From: Pirellulales bacterium
GTDB lineage: Bacteria; Planctomycetota; Planctomycetia; Pirellulales; JAEUIK01
Reading direction: 5' to 3'
DNA length: 64,000 nucleotides
Assembly: GCA_019636335.1 (NCBI GenBank)
Contig: JAHBXR010000014.1
Span: forward strand, 97,622-161,621
How positions within the stretch are numbered: position 1 is the first letter of the stretch; the number at the start of each line of letters is the position of its first letter. Under the pieces are notes generated by a model. The model worked only from the letters and a program-made list of their open reading frames with translations, was not told where the DNA came from and searched no databases. Below, piece by piece: positions 1 to 9,880 of the stretch. The translations under genes and the position numbers were made by a program.

Positions 1-1352
1 AAGAGATTCCCATCCGCGGCCAGGAGCCGCACAAGCTGGTGATCGAATCGACGGTTCACGGTCCCATCGTCAGCCGCGACGACGCTACGGGCACGGCCAT
101 CACCATGTGCTGGACGGGGTTGCAGCCGACCACGGAGTCGGTGGCACTCTGGAAGGTGAATCGCGCGGAGTACCTGGGCGAATTCCTCGACGCGCTCAAG
201 CTGCTCTCCGCGCCGGCGATGAACGTCATCTACTCCGACGTCGATGGCAATATCGCCATTCATCCCTGTGGCGACCTGCCGCTGAAGAAGTACGGCGCGG
301 GTCGCGTCCCCATGGATGGCGCCTCGGGCGAGAACGACTGGGGCGAGATGATCCCGCGCGACGAGCTACCCCTGGCGGTGAATCCGCGCGAGCACTTTCT
401 TGGTTCCGCGAATGGCCGGCCCGCTTCGGTCAACTATCCGCACTACCTCGGCTGGATGTGGGACCCCAGTTACCGCACGCGGCGCATTCACGAGCTGCTC
501 GAAGGGGCCGACGATCTGACGCTCGAGAAGATGCAGGCCATTCAGACCGATGCCTACGACAAGGCGGCCGAGTGCTTTTTACCTTCCCTTCTGAACTCAC
601 TCGACATGAGCGAGGTCGCGTCCGATGCCGTATCCAAACGCGCGGTTGACGAATTGCGCGGCTGGGATTACGTGGCCGATCGCGAGTCGCTGGCGCCGGC
701 CATCTGGCTGCGCTGGTTCGATCACTATCGTTCGGCGGTGTGGAACGACGAATGGGAGTCGCGCGGCATCGTGCAGCCCGGCGGTTCGTGGGGCTTCACG
801 GGGGACAATCGCCGCGAGCCCGTGCTCGAGGTGCTGGAAAAGTTGACGCGCGAAGAGCCAGACTCGATCTGGTTCGACGATCGCCGTACGCCCGAGCGCG
901 AGGGACGGGACGAGATCGCGAAGGCTTCTTTCCGCACGGCGATCGATTCGCTGCGCCAGCAATTTGGCGATGACGTGGCGGCCTGGCAGTGGGGCAAGCT
1001 GAATACGCTGCGCGTCCGCTCGCTGGCCGAACAGGAACGCCTGGCCCGCGACGGCGGACCGATCGTCGGCACGGCGTTCACGGTGAACCCCGGCGGCGAC
1101 ATCGGTCCGGTCGGCGGCGGCGCGTCGTGGCGGATGCTCGTCGACCTGGCGTCGCCGGTTCGTGGTGTGGGAGCATACCCCGGCGGGCAGCACGAGGATC
1201 CCAGCAGTCCTCAGTACGACGACCAGATCAAGGTGTGGGCGGCGGGTGAGTTTCTGCCCCTGGGAGCGGTGGGTGATCCAGCCCGCTTGCCCGACGAGGC
1301 GAAGCAGCGCGTGTGGGTGCTGGCGCCCGATTCCGCTCCGCGTAGCCCATGA
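1..1352 (+). CDS. Penicillin acylase (peptidase S45) family protein, 5'-truncated by window
   Basis: The reading frame is open from the first bases of the window (in frame from base 3), so only the C-terminal ~450 residues are present; a GTG at 39 is internal. The sequence fits the beta-chain of Ntn-hydrolase penicillin/acyl-homoserine lactone acylases: HGPIVS near the start, NVIYSDVDGNIA, and the SANGRPAS/LGWMWDPSYR segment typical of the substrate-pocket region. The nucleophile serine and signal peptide would lie upstream, outside the window. These enzymes usually act in the periplasm and hydrolyse amide bonds of acylated substrates; the substrate here is unknown. It is followed by 360 bases without a gene. 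Confidence 0.8.
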   Translation, partial: EIPIRGQEPHKLVIESTVHGPIVSRDDATGTAITMCWTGLQPTTESVALWKVNRAEYLGEFLDALKLLSAPAMNVIYSDVDGNIAIHPCGDLPLKKYGAGRVPMDGASGENDWGEMIPRDELPLAVNPREHFLGSANGRPASVNYPHYLGWMWDPSYRTRRIHELLEGADDLTLEKMQAIQTDAYDKAAECFLPSLLNSLDMSEVASDAVSKRAVDELRGWDYVADRESLAPAIWLRWFDHYRSAVWNDEWESRGIVQPGGSWGFTGDNRREPVLEVLEKLTREEPDSIWFDDRRTPEREGRDEIAKASFRTAIDSLRQQFGDDVAAWQWGKLNTLRVRSLAEQERLARDGGPIVGTAFTVNPGGDIGPVGGGASWRMLVDLASPVRGVGAYPGGQHEDPSSPQYDDQIKVWAAGEFLPLGAVGDPARLPDEAKQRVWVLAPDSAPRSP

Positions 1353-1713
1353 TCCTAGGGCGCCCAACGGAAGCCCGGAATGTGTGAGAGTACCGTTCCG
1401 CACAGTGGCTCATTGGCCGCGTGGACAGCAATAAGCTCGGCCGGTATCGCGCCACATCGCAAGTGCTGGCCTGGCTGACGAAATCGTCCCGGCGGTTAGG
1501 TTAATTGCCGCTACCAATTGGTGCGCCAGACGCTGGCCCAGCGCCAGCGCGCCACAAAATCTCCTGGAATTCATTCCAAATTCGTATCCCGGTCTGAATA
1601 TCCTAGCGGGTAAGTTCGGCCACGAAGCCAACTTCCCGGAAGGTCGCTTGCGCCGCGGGGGAGCAGCGACTTTCGAGGCCACCTCGCCCGCGCGCCCGAC
1701 GATCGATCCTGCC
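1353..1713. other. Intergenic stretch, nothing recognised
   Basis: About 360 bases between the acylase-like gene and the large secreted protein. I see no tRNA, no convincing coding frame and no strong hairpin. It must contain the promoter of the downstream gene. Confidence 0.5.
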
Positions 1714-4700
1714 ATGCGCTACGCACGTGCTTCGAAATCTCCACGCCGCACGAATCTTCTAGGCCGCTTGAGCCGCCTTGCTCGGCGCGGCCGCAAGAAG
1801 TCGCCGCGGGGCGCAGCGCGCCGACGGGCCGAGACGCGTCGTGCCGTCTGGATCGACCCACTCGAAGATCGTTCCATGCTGGCCGGCATCATCACGATCG
1901 GCGACAGTTGGGCCTACCTGGTCGCTCCCAGCGCGACGACGATGTCGAACTCGTTTCTCGGCGGCGTGCCCGTCTACAACGAGTCGTTTGGGGGCGGAAC
2001 CGCCGCGCAGCACGCGGCCGATCTCGACGGCATCACGGCGCGCATCAACGCCCATCCCGACGCCGACGTCGTGTGGCTCAGCTCTGGCGGCAATGACATG
2101 CTGCTCGGCGCCCTCGGCGGTGGTTTCTATCGCGGGAACCCCAACAATCCGACGGTCTATGCCAATATCGCGGCGAACGTCGACACGCTGGTCAACCACA
2201 TTCTAAGCATCCGTCCCGATATCCAGGTGGTGATCGCCGGCTACGACTACATCAACGTCTTCGATATGGGGAGCGGTGGCCTTCAAGCAGGTAACAATCT
2301 GGGGGTCATCAAGTCGGGCAACGTCTTCCTCGATGCGGCTCAGAACCAGGAACTGAACGACGGTTTCAAGGCGGCCGAGCAGGGCAAGGTGAGCCTGGGG
2401 GCCAACAGCAGCCGCGTCCATCACGTGTGGAACTTCGGTCTCATCAACACCGTGGTGGGCTACAGCGGTTACTTCGGCAACTTCCCCGGTGCGGGCAACT
2501 ATCCGCCCGAGTTGTATGCCGCGCTCCCCACGCCGGCCTCGCGCATGGCCGCGAACGACCCGATCCACTTGAACACGCAGGGCTATGATCTGCTGGCCCT
2601 GAACATGTATCTGAATTTCTTCGACACGGCGTTCCAGCCGGCGTCGTTGACGACGAATACGACCACGCTCGACTTCGGCCACGTGCGCGTGGGCACGACG
2701 AGCACAACGCTCGGCGTGACGGCCTCGAACGCGGGGCCCGACCATACCAAGGTCAAGGATCTCTTCATACCGGCCGGCACGGGCGAGTTCAGCGGCGGCA
2801 ACCAATCGTACTTGCCGCTGTTCCGCGATCCGACGCTGGGCAGTGATGCCGCGGCCAGCAGCTTTACCTACACGCCGAACGCCCGCGGCGCCGATTCGCA
2901 AAATCTCACGCTGACCAGCGACAGCGGTTCGCGTCCGTTGACGCTGTCGGGCACGGGTGTCGGTCCGGTATTCGGCAGTGTTTCCACGCTCGACTTCGGC
3001 TACGTCCTGTTGGGAGAAAACGGCTCGTTGCCGTTCACGATCACGAATTCGACCACCGACGGCGATCTAGGCGCGCTGACGAATCTCACGCTCCATTCGT
3101 TCGTGCTGGATGGTCCCGACGCGGCCAGTTTCGAACTCGTCGGCTTCACGCCCGGGATGGTGCTGAATGCCGCGTCGCTGGCCAATCTCTCTCTCGAATT
3201 CACCGGCGATGGCCCGGCCGGCGCGAGATCGGCCACGCTAACTTTTTCGACCGATGTGGGGGTCGCGCTCGGGGGCAGCGGCGCCACGTTCCAGATCACG
3301 GTCGCGGCCGAAGTCGTGGAAGTGCCGACGGTCGCGGCCGGAGGGCCCTACGCAGGGGGCGAAGGGGCGGCGATCGCTTTGACGGCGGTCGGTACCGGCA
3401 CCATCACCTCCTATGATTGGGACCTCGATAACAACGGCAGCTACGAAACTCCCGGCATGACGGTGAATTTCACCCGGCCCGAGCAAGGTGAGTTTACCGT
3501 CAACGTGCGCGCCATCGGTCCCGCGGGCACGGTCTATGCGACGACGACCGTATTGGTCGAAAACGTGGCGCCCGTCGCCGGCATGACCGGTTTGGGCTGG
3601 ACGCACACGGGGGTCCTGCAGCACTTTTCGTTGATCGCCCTGGATCCCGGCTCGTTCGACGCGGCAGCGAACTTCGACTTTGCCATCGACTGGCAAGGAG
3701 ACGGAGCGTTCGAGGAGTTCGTCTCAGGACCGACGGGAACGCCCATCAGTCACACCTTCAACACGCCCGGCTCGCACAAGGTAAGGATCAAGGCCACCGA
3801 CAAGGACGGCGGCACGAGTGAAATCGGCACGTACGTGGTTCACGTCTATCACGTCGAGCAGGTAGGGGACAACATCGAGTGGTATGGTTCGGACGGCAAT
3901 GACGTCGTCGAATTTCGCGAAACGGCGCTCCAGACCGTCGAGGTGCGCACGTTGATGGTCGGCGGGCACGCCACGAACGAACTGGCCATCTTCACGGGCG
4001 TGACGGGACGCGTCTTGGGCTATGGCAATCGAGGCAACGACCGACTCGATGCCAGCCAACTGCTGCTCCTGCCCACGACGCTCGAAGGGGGACGCCATCA
4101 CGATACCTTGCTCGGCGGCGCGGGAGACGACATCCTGCGCGGCGATTTCCAAGGGGCGAAGGGGGATGGAGCCGAGGGGAACGATTCGATCGTCGGTGGC
4201 CCCGGCAACGATCTGATCGAAGGGGATGGGCTCGAAGGGGGCGAAGATACCCTGCACGGCGGCAGCGGCAACGATACGATCCTGGGGGATGGCAGCGATG
4301 GGGCCGAGGGACGCGCCGACCGCATCTATGGCGAGGATGGGAACGATTTCCTGTTCGGTCACCACGGACACGATTTCATCGACGGCGGCAACGACCACGA
4401 TCTCATCACCGGGGGCGATGGCGCCGAGGCGAACGATACCCTCGTCGGCGGTGCGGGCAACGATGTCCTGAGCGGCTCGAACGGCAAGGATTCGATCTCC
4501 GGCGGGACGGGGCAAGATATCATTCTAGGAGGTTCCGGCGCCGATACGCTCCAAGGCGAAGGGGGCGAGGACCTCCTCGTCGCCGATGTCGTCACGTTCG
4601 GCCTCAGCACTTCGGCCCTGATTGCCATCCACGCCGAGTGGACCTCGGGCAATAGCTACCAGGACCGGGTCGCGCACCTCACCGGCACGCCCGGTGGTGC

Positions 4701-4884
4701 CAACGGAGCCACGTACTTCACCTTGGGGACCACTGTTTACGACGATGAGGCAGAGGACCTGCTCACGGGTGGAGCCGAAATCGACTGGTTCCTCTACAAT
4801 TTGATGCAGGACGTGCTCACCGACCATGCCGAAGGGGAGACCGAGACCGATACGTTCGGCTTCCCGCTGCCCACCTTGGAATAA
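1714..4884 (+). CDS. Large secreted SGNH/GDSL hydrolase with PKD-type and RTX calcium-binding repeats
   Basis: 1056 residues from ATG 1714; the frame is open upstream to TTG 1648, but the ATG begins the usual basic planctomycete export leader. That leader is Arg/Lys-rich and ends in LEDRSMLA (residues 50-57), a motif seen at the start of giant secreted planctomycete proteins. An SGNH hydrolase domain follows at once: GDS (63-65), GGND (125-128) and DPIH (282-285) supply the Ser, Asn and Asp/His of the family. The middle holds beta-sandwich repeats resembling choice-of-anchor and PKD domains. The last ~200 residues contain many GGxGxD/NDxLxGG-type hemolysin calcium-binding repeats. Inferred role: extracellular esterase or deacetylase acting on polymers, stabilised by calcium outside the cell. 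Confidence 0.8.
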   Translation: MRYARASKSPRRTNLLGRLSRLARRGRKKSPRGAARRRAETRRAVWIDPLEDRSMLAGIITIGDSWAYLVAPSATTMSNSFLGGVPVYNESFGGGTAAQHAADLDGITARINAHPDADVVWLSSGGNDMLLGALGGGFYRGNPNNPTVYANIAANVDTLVNHILSIRPDIQVVIAGYDYINVFDMGSGGLQAGNNLGVIKSGNVFLDAAQNQELNDGFKAAEQGKVSLGANSSRVHHVWNFGLINTVVGYSGYFGNFPGAGNYPPELYAALPTPASRMAANDPIHLNTQGYDLLALNMYLNFFDTAFQPASLTTNTTTLDFGHVRVGTTSTTLGVTASNAGPDHTKVKDLFIPAGTGEFSGGNQSYLPLFRDPTLGSDAAASSFTYTPNARGADSQNLTLTSDSGSRPLTLSGTGVGPVFGSVSTLDFGYVLLGENGSLPFTITNSTTDGDLGALTNLTLHSFVLDGPDAASFELVGFTPGMVLNAASLANLSLEFTGDGPAGARSATLTFSTDVGVALGGSGATFQITVAAEVVEVPTVAAGGPYAGGEGAAIALTAVGTGTITSYDWDLDNNGSYETPGMTVNFTRPEQGEFTVNVRAIGPAGTVYATTTVLVENVAPVAGMTGLGWTHTGVLQHFSLIALDPGSFDAAANFDFAIDWQGDGAFEEFVSGPTGTPISHTFNTPGSHKVRIKATDKDGGTSEIGTYVVHVYHVEQVGDNIEWYGSDGNDVVEFRETALQTVEVRTLMVGGHATNELAIFTGVTGRVLGYGNRGNDRLDASQLLLLPTTLEGGRHHDTLLGGAGDDILRGDFQGAKGDGAEGNDSIVGGPGNDLIEGDGLEGGEDTLHGGSGNDTILGDGSDGAEGRADRIYGEDGNDFLFGHHGHDFIDGGNDHDLITGGDGAEANDTLVGGAGNDVLSGSNGKDSISGGTGQDIILGGSGADTLQGEGGEDLLVADVVTFGLSTSALIAIHAEWTSGNSYQDRVAHLTGTPGGANGATYFTLGTTVYDDEAEDLLTGGAEIDWFLYNLMQDVLTDHAEGETETDTFGFPLPTLE

Positions 4885-5282
4885 CCTTCGTTCCGCGGAA
4901 CTTCTCGGCCGCTCGAGGTCGGAAAACTTTTTTTCGCGACCTTGCGAACTACCTTCTTCGGGCCTGCGTATAACGGCAGAGCCTTCGTTTGCGCCCCCTT
5001 GAGCCGGGCAGGCTTCGGCCAGCGGGCTATTCGTTGACAAGCCCCCGTGGCGGCGGCAGACTTAGGTGCGCTGGCGTGTCTCCCACCGGGAGACACGCTT
5101 CCCCGCCAGGCCTGACTCTCGATCGGCGAGACGGGCCCCCAACGATCGAGAGCACATGGAATGTGCTGGGAGGCGCGTTCGCTCGTCCCACCGATTTTTT
5201 TTGGCCCACCCTGCGGCGCTCGTACGTGTCGAGAGAATCACGCTCGTATCGCTTTCCCATTTTTTTCAGGAGAGGTTGACCC
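4885..5282. other. Intergenic region with a strong stem-loop
   Basis: Nearly 400 bases with no supported gene. A perfect 11-bp hairpin is at 5074-5098 (listed separately). The end of the region carries CAGGAGAG just upstream of ATG 5283, a good ribosome binding site for the thioredoxin-fold gene. Confidence 0.5.
5074..5098. terminator. Perfect 11-bp hairpin, possible terminator
   Basis: Arms GCGTGTCTCCC (5074-5084) and GGGAGACACGC (5088-5098) pair perfectly around a 3-nt loop. Only two T residues follow, so it is either a weak intrinsic terminator for the gene ending at 4884 or a structured 5' leader element of the gene at 5283. Confidence 0.4.
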
Positions 5283-5894
5283 ATGTTGCGCAGATTAGGA
5301 TTCGCGTTGCCCTTGGCGGCCGTCGCCCTGGCTTTGGTTTCTGGCTCGGCCCAGGCCGGCAAGTTCAACAAGGTGCTGAACGTCGGCGACACCGCCCCCA
5401 GCTTTGCCGACATCATCGGCGTGGATGACGACAAGTATGGGCTCGATTCGTTCAAGGACGCGAAGGCCATCGTGCTGGTCTTCACCTGCAACAACTGCCC
5501 CGTCGCCGTCGCCTGCGAGGATCGCATTGTCGAGCTGCAGAAGGACTACAAGGACAAGGGCGTGCAGATCGTGGCGATCAACGTGAACAACGTCGATGGC
5601 GATCGACTCGACTCGATGAAGGAGCGTTCGAAGTCGAAGGGCTTCAACTTCCCCTACATCTATGATCCCACGCAGAAGGTTGCCCGCGATTATGGTGCGT
5701 CGGTAACCCCCGACGTCGTCGTGCTGGACGGCGATCGCAAGATTGCCTACCTCGGCGCCATCGACAACGATGCCCTGAACGAGGCCAACGCCAACAAGCA
5801 CTACGTGCGCGACGCCCTCGACGCCATCCTCACCGGCTCGAAGCCGTCGGTCAGCGAGACCAAGGCCAAGGGCTGCGGAATCAAGTACGAATAG
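5283..5894 (+). CDS. Exported thioredoxin-fold (redoxin/AhpC-TSA-like) protein
   Basis: 203 residues. A signal peptide ends at AQA-G (about residue 25), so the protein is periplasmic. The thioredoxin fold follows, with FTCNNCPVA giving a C69-x-x-C72 redox pair and a third Cys at 78. The cis-proline-type segment is SVTPDVVVLD. Planctomycetes carry many such one-domain redoxins, used for disulfide or peroxide chemistry at the cell surface. ATG 5283 has a clear SD. A strong terminator (5934-5981) separates it from the next gene, also thioredoxin-like, so the two are probably transcribed separately. Confidence 0.85.
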   Translation: MLRRLGFALPLAAVALALVSGSAQAGKFNKVLNVGDTAPSFADIIGVDDDKYGLDSFKDAKAIVLVFTCNNCPVAVACEDRIVELQKDYKDKGVQIVAINVNNVDGDRLDSMKERSKSKGFNFPYIYDPTQKVARDYGASVTPDVVVLDGDRKIAYLGAIDNDALNEANANKHYVRDALDAILTGSKPSVSETKAKGCGIKYE

Positions 5895-5933
5895 TTCACG
5901 CTTCGTACGGTCTATATTTCCGCCGTCAGTTTT

Positions 5934-5981
5934 GCGTCGCCGGCCGACTGGCCCTCGTGCCAGGGCCGGCGACGCTTTTTT
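5934..5981 (+). terminator. Rho-independent terminator
   Basis: A perfect 12-bp stem: GCGTCGCCGGCC (5934-5945) with GGCCGGCGACGC (5964-5975), 18-nt loop, followed by six T residues. It lies 40 bases after the redoxin stop codon. Confidence 0.9.
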
Positions 5982-6012
5982 ACACGCCGTCCTTCGCCAG
6001 GAATCCAACACC

Positions 6013-6669
6013 ATGTCGGTCACACGCAAGATGCGATCGCTTGCCACGCTCGCGGCCGTCGTGCCTCTGATCGCGGTCGGTTGTGCCAAGGAAGAAGCCA
6101 ACCCCGCCGGCGAACCAGCAGCACCCCCGGCCAGCGCGACCGCGACTTCCGCCGAGGAATCGGTCGAGAGCGAAACTGCCGCGACCGAATCGGACGAGGT
6201 CGGGACCGCCATTAAGCTCACCAAGGCTACCAAGGAAGATTTCGACAGCCTCATCGCCAGCCATCGGGGCAAGGTCGTGCTCGTCGACTATTGGGCCACC
6301 TGGTGCGGTCCCTGCGTGAAGGGATTTCCCCATACCGTCGAGTTGGCGGAGAAGCTAGCTCCGCAGGGGCTGGCCGTGATCTCGGTGAGCTTCGACGATC
6401 CCGAGGCCTCGACCGAAGTCGAAGCGTTTCTCACCAGACAGCACGCCCAGTTCGATAATCTGATCAGCGCCTACGGGGCCGAAGACCAGTCGTACGACGA
6501 CTTCGGCGTCGAGACCGGAGCCCTGCCCCACTACCAGATCTATGATCGCGAGGGGAAGCTCGTCCGCGAGCTCGTCAGTGGCGATCCCACCGCCAAAAGC
6601 GTCACGCCGGAAGACGTGGCGGCCGCCGTGCAAGAACAGCTCGATCAGCCTGCTGCCGCTAATCCCTAG
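6013..6669 (+). CDS. TlpA-like thioredoxin lipoprotein
   Basis: 218 residues from ATG 6013; the frame extends upstream to 5932, but that part overlaps the terminator and lacks a leader. The N-terminus is a lipoprotein signal: basic n-region, hydrophobic core, lipobox IAVGC with the lipidated Cys at residue 24. An Ala/Glu-rich linker follows, then a TlpA/ResA-type thioredoxin domain with WCGPC and a cis-Pro region (GALPHYQIYD). Expected to sit membrane-anchored in the periplasm and reduce or oxidise disulfides, for example in cytochrome c maturation; the specific partner is not shown by context. Confidence 0.88.
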   Translation: MSVTRKMRSLATLAAVVPLIAVGCAKEEANPAGEPAAPPASATATSAEESVESETAATESDEVGTAIKLTKATKEDFDSLIASHRGKVVLVDYWATWCGPCVKGFPHTVELAEKLAPQGLAVISVSFDDPEASTEVEAFLTRQHAQFDNLISAYGAEDQSYDDFGVETGALPHYQIYDREGKLVRELVSGDPTAKSVTPEDVAAAVQEQLDQPAAANP

Positions 6670-6840
6670 GACCGGCCGCGCGGTTGCTGGCGGACGGATT
6701 CTCGTTTCTGCGCAGCTTGTCTAGATCTCCACGGCGCAACGATTACCGGCGTTGCCCCGCGCCGACGTGCCCGATAGACTTCCACCCCCTGTCGACCCTT
6801 CGTGGGTTGAGGTTATGGCCAGGCAAGGAGGCCTCGGGCA

Positions 6841-7869
6841 TTGTCATCCGCAGTCGTACTCAGCAAAGTGCCCCTCGAGCGCCGTCGTCGCGACGTGTCG
6901 CGCCCGCTCGTCTCGGTGGTGGTCCCTGTCTTTAACGAAGAGGCGTGTCTGCCGGCGCTGCATCGCCGCTTGACGGAGGTCTTGAGCACGCTGGACGACT
7001 CGTACGAGATCTTGTTCGTCAACGACGGTAGCCGCGATCGATCGCTCGAGATCATGCGGCAGCTCCAACTCATCGATCCTCACGTGGGTTACCACTCGTT
7101 CACGCGCAACTTCGGCCACGAGTCGGCCAGCACCTGCGGACTGCTCGAAGCGCAAGGCCAGACCGTCGTGATCATCGATGCGGATCTGCAGGATCCGCCC
7201 GAGCTGATCGCCCAATTGCTCGAACGCTGGCGCGAGGGATACGACCTGGTCTATGCGCAGCGGCGTTCGCGGCAGGGGGAGACATGGCTGACGCGCTCGA
7301 CGAGCCATGCGTTCTACCGGCTGTTGAACCGTGTGACCCGGGTCGATATGCCGGTCGACACGGGCGATTTTCGTCTGATGGACCGCACCGTTGTCGAGGC
7401 GTTCCGGCGCTTGCCCGAGCGGAATCGCTTCGTGCGCGGCATGATCGCCTGGACCGGATTCCGCAAATCGGCCGTCTACTACGATCGCGATGCACGGCTC
7501 GCCGGCGAGACGAAGTACAACTTCACCAAGCGGCTCGGTCTGGCGCTCGACGCCATTTGTGGCTTCAGCACCCTCCCCTTGCGGTGGATCACTTACGCTG
7601 GCGGCATCACCGCGGGGGTGGCCGGGGCGTTGTTCGCGATGGCCTTGCTCGTGGGGCTTTTTTCCAGCGTGGGCGCGGCGGGTTGGATCGTGCTGGCCGC
7701 GGCGCTCACCTTGCTCGCCGGCGTGCAACTGCTCACCGTGGGGCTGGTAGGTGAATACGTGGGCCGTATCCTGATCGAGGTGCAGGCGCGTCCCCTCTAT
7801 CTGCTAGGCGAGTCTCACGCACCGGCCATTCGGGTAGCGGGGCCGGTCCTCGATCGCATCGCCGGTTGA
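6841..7869 (+). CDS. GT2 family glycosyltransferase (DPM1/GtrB-like) with C-terminal membrane segments
   Basis: 342 residues. TTG 6841 is chosen because AAGGAGG (6825-6831) lies 9 nt upstream, an ideal SD, and no better ATG exists. The GT-A domain shows VVPVFNEE, NDGSRD and IIDADLQDPPE (nucleotide-sugar/metal-binding acidic motif), and the family-typical QRRSRQGE region. Two hydrophobic helices follow at about residues 255-310. Such proteins transfer a sugar from a nucleotide donor to polyprenyl phosphate at the inner membrane. The neighbouring genes do not identify a specific glycan pathway. Confidence 0.85.
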   Translation: MSSAVVLSKVPLERRRRDVSRPLVSVVVPVFNEEACLPALHRRLTEVLSTLDDSYEILFVNDGSRDRSLEIMRQLQLIDPHVGYHSFTRNFGHESASTCGLLEAQGQTVVIIDADLQDPPELIAQLLERWREGYDLVYAQRRSRQGETWLTRSTSHAFYRLLNRVTRVDMPVDTGDFRLMDRTVVEAFRRLPERNRFVRGMIAWTGFRKSAVYYDRDARLAGETKYNFTKRLGLALDAICGFSTLPLRWITYAGGITAGVAGALFAMALLVGLFSSVGAAGWIVLAAALTLLAGVQLLTVGLVGEYVGRILIEVQARPLYLLGESHAPAIRVAGPVLDRIAG

Positions 7870-7982
7870 GGATGTGTTTTCTGGCGCGCGGATCTACTTT
7901 CAACACGCTCGGCGTCTCACGCTTGTGCCCGCCTCGGGTGAGTTTGCTTGCCGGCTCCCCCGGCCGGGCGATATGCTGGAAC

Positions 7983-9836
7983 ATGTTTCGCAGTTCGGTC
8001 CGCTCCCCGCGTTTCGGCGTGAAGATGGCTCGCTTTTCATTTCGCTGGGCATGCCGCCTGTTGGTCGCCATGGCGGCGGCGCTACTGCTCTTGCCTGCCT
8101 CGCTGGTCGCGGACGACGACCGCACCGCTCCCGACCATCAGCTAGAGACGATCGACGCGCTGATTCGCCAGCTTGGCAGCGATAGTTTTTCGGAGCGCGA
8201 ACAGGCGCAGACCCGATTGGCGGAATTCGGCTTTGCCGCCTTCGATGCGTTGCTCGCGGCGGAGCAGGACGACGATATCGAGGTGGCCGCGCGGGCCCGC
8301 TATCTGGTGCGCCTCATGCAGGTGCAGTGGGTCCAGGACGACGACCCCGCCGCGGTCAAGACCTTGCTCGTCCGCTACGATTCGCTCGAAGAGCCCGACC
8401 GCCTCGATCGCGTCCGCCGCCTGGCAAGACTGTCGAACGACGAAGGCCTAGCGCCGTTGTGCCGCCTAGTGCGGTACGAGAAGTCGGAGATCCTCTCGAA
8501 ATGGGCGGCCGTCGAGCTGATCAAGCAGCCGGTGGCGGCGGGTACCGACCGCGCGGCGCGGGGAGATAAGATCGTCGAGACTTTGGCGCGCAGCCCCCGT
8601 CCGGCCGCCGCATGGCTGCGCCTCTATGCCCGCGCCCACGAGAATCCAGAGCGCTATCTGGCCGAGTGGAACGGGATCGTCGATGCCGAGCAGGCAACCT
8701 TCGAGCAGTTTCCCGATCAATCGCGCGCGGAGTTTCTCGTGGCCCTGTTGCGCGAGCAGATTCAGCGTCTCGACGAGCTCGATCGCGACGAGGAAGTGCT
8801 CGACGCGATGCGGCGCATCGTGCAATTTGAGCGCGGCGAGACGGAGCCCTTGCTCGAGTTGCTGGCCTGGCTAGTCGAACGCAAGGCGTGGAGCGTCGTC
8901 GATGATCTGGCCAGGCGTTTCTCGGGTCGCATCCACGAAGAGCCGTTGCTGCTCTACGCCTTGGCCGATGCGCGGATCCTGGAAGGCCGCGAGGCGGACG
9001 CCGAGGCCCTGGCAAAACAGGCCCTCACGTTGAATGCGACCGATCCGGCCGACCATCTCCAGACGGCACAGACGCTGCGCCAGCGCGGTCAGCCCCGCTG
9101 GGCCGAGGCCGAGCTGCGCCACGTCATCGAGACCGGGCAGGCCGACAACGGCACCGTCATGCTTGGCTGCTACCTGCTGGCCGACTTGATCTACGATCGG
9201 GCCGAATACCTGGCCGCCGCGCAATTGCTCGAGGAGCAGATCAAAAAGTTTGCCGAACGGATGCAAGCCGCCGGCGGTGATGTCTCGTCGCGCAACGTGC
9301 TCGATACCGTCCGCAAACGCATGGGCGGACGCATGCACTATTACTACGCCATGCACTTCCACGAGCTGGGCGAGTTCGGCAAGGAGACGGAGAATCTGGA
9401 TCGGGCGATCGAATCGGATCCGCAAGATATCGATGTCCTGATCGCGCTGCACCGCTTGCCCAAGCCGGGCGAAGAACGCCAGCGCAAGACCGAGAAAATG
9501 ATCGAAGACACGGTCTCGAGCTACGAGCAATTGATCCAGAATCAGCCCGACAACGCGACGAACTACAATCAACTCGCCTGGCTGTGGGCCAACACCGGTC
9601 GCAAGCAGCAGCAAGCGCTCGAATACTCGCGCCGTTCGCTCGAACTTTCGCCGAACGAGTCGGGTTACCTCGACACCCTGGCTCGCTGCTACTATGCCCT
9701 CGGGCAACTCGACAAGGCGGTGGCCGCCCAACTGCAGGCGGTCTCGCTCGATCCGCACTCGGGCCAGATGAATCGTCAATTGAAGCAGTTCCAGCAAGAA
9801 CTCGCCAAAAAACGCGAGTCGGGCGGCAAGTCGTAA
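7983..9836 (+). CDS. Exported TPR-repeat protein
   Basis: About 617 residues from ATG 7983; ATG 8025 gives a cleaner signal peptide (MARFSFRW then a long hydrophobic stretch ending near LVADDD) and is a realistic alternative. After the signal comes an alpha-helical HEAT-like segment. Tetratricopeptide repeats run through the second half, including a canonical pair with ALEYSRRSLELSPNES and LDKAVAAQLQAVSLDP. No catalytic motif is visible. Probable periplasmic protein-protein scaffold. It begins ~110 nt after the glycosyltransferase on the same strand. Confidence 0.75.
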   Translation: MFRSSVRSPRFGVKMARFSFRWACRLLVAMAAALLLLPASLVADDDRTAPDHQLETIDALIRQLGSDSFSEREQAQTRLAEFGFAAFDALLAAEQDDDIEVAARARYLVRLMQVQWVQDDDPAAVKTLLVRYDSLEEPDRLDRVRRLARLSNDEGLAPLCRLVRYEKSEILSKWAAVELIKQPVAAGTDRAARGDKIVETLARSPRPAAAWLRLYARAHENPERYLAEWNGIVDAEQATFEQFPDQSRAEFLVALLREQIQRLDELDRDEEVLDAMRRIVQFERGETEPLLELLAWLVERKAWSVVDDLARRFSGRIHEEPLLLYALADARILEGREADAEALAKQALTLNATDPADHLQTAQTLRQRGQPRWAEAELRHVIETGQADNGTVMLGCYLLADLIYDRAEYLAAAQLLEEQIKKFAERMQAAGGDVSSRNVLDTVRKRMGGRMHYYYAMHFHELGEFGKETENLDRAIESDPQDIDVLIALHRLPKPGEERQRKTEKMIEDTVSSYEQLIQNQPDNATNYNQLAWLWANTGRKQQQALEYSRRSLELSPNESGYLDTLARCYYALGQLDKAVAAQLQAVSLDPHSGQMNRQLKQFQQELAKKRESGGKS

Positions 9837-9880
9837 CTCGGTGCTTCCTGCGACGCACGTCGCGCTGGAGATTCAGTTCG

